DNA of 6,047 nucleotides, taken from positions 1-6,047 of the forward strand of contig JACDAV010000320.1 of assembly GCA_013695255.1 (NCBI GenBank). The letters run 5' to 3'. Numbering within the stretch: position 1 is the stretch's first letter; each line of letters opens with the position of its first letter. The notes under the pieces were generated by a model that was given only the letters and a program-made list of their open reading frames with translations, searched no databases and was not told the origin of the DNA. This document shows, one piece after another, positions 6,045 through 6,047 of this stretch. Made by a program: the position numbers and the translations under genes. Origin of the DNA: Chloroflexota bacterium (lineage in GTDB: Bacteria; Chloroflexota; Limnocylindria; Limnocylindrales; CSP1-4).

Positions 6045-6047
6045 GCC

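Overview
The window is very GC-rich, with G or C at almost every third codon position. It looks like a piece of a high-GC bacterial chromosome. Actinomycetota or a high-GC Chloroflexota lineage would both fit, but nothing here settles the phylum. There are no RNA genes, insertion sequences, phage genes or CRISPR repeats. I see an ordinary, gene-dense chromosomal segment with two convergent transcription units.

Plus strand, bases 1-3212: DNA double-strand break repair by bacterial non-homologous end joining (NHEJ). The first 77 bases are the basic tail of a protein that is plausibly the end-binding protein Ku. A 357-bp gap with no convincing gene follows; it carries several inverted repeats, including two adjacent dyads. 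After it comes a complete ligD of 925 codons from ATG 435, with the domain order phosphoesterase, ATP-dependent ligase, primase-polymerase. Its polymerase domain has Gln where the classical LigD polymerase motif has His.

Minus strand, bases 6044-3222: three genes read in the order DUF72 protein, unknown protein with a papain-like Cys-His-Asp pattern, and membrane cytochrome b-type/molybdopterin oxidoreductase fusion. The first two overlap by 11 bases (TTG start), the last two by 4 bases (GTGA), so they look like one translationally coupled operon. The third protein is the most unusual: four membrane helices with histidines, an internal twin-arginine motif before a fifth helix, and a C-terminal sulfite-oxidase-type domain. 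It appears to join in one chain the two jobs done separately by MsrQ and MsrP.

The two units meet tail to tail with 9 bp between the stop codons, where a GC-rich hairpin spans the ligD stop. I see no sequence evidence that links the minus-strand operon functionally to NHEJ. The best candidates for something undescribed are the three-gene operon and the fused redox protein. LigD and DUF72 are otherwise recognisable family members.
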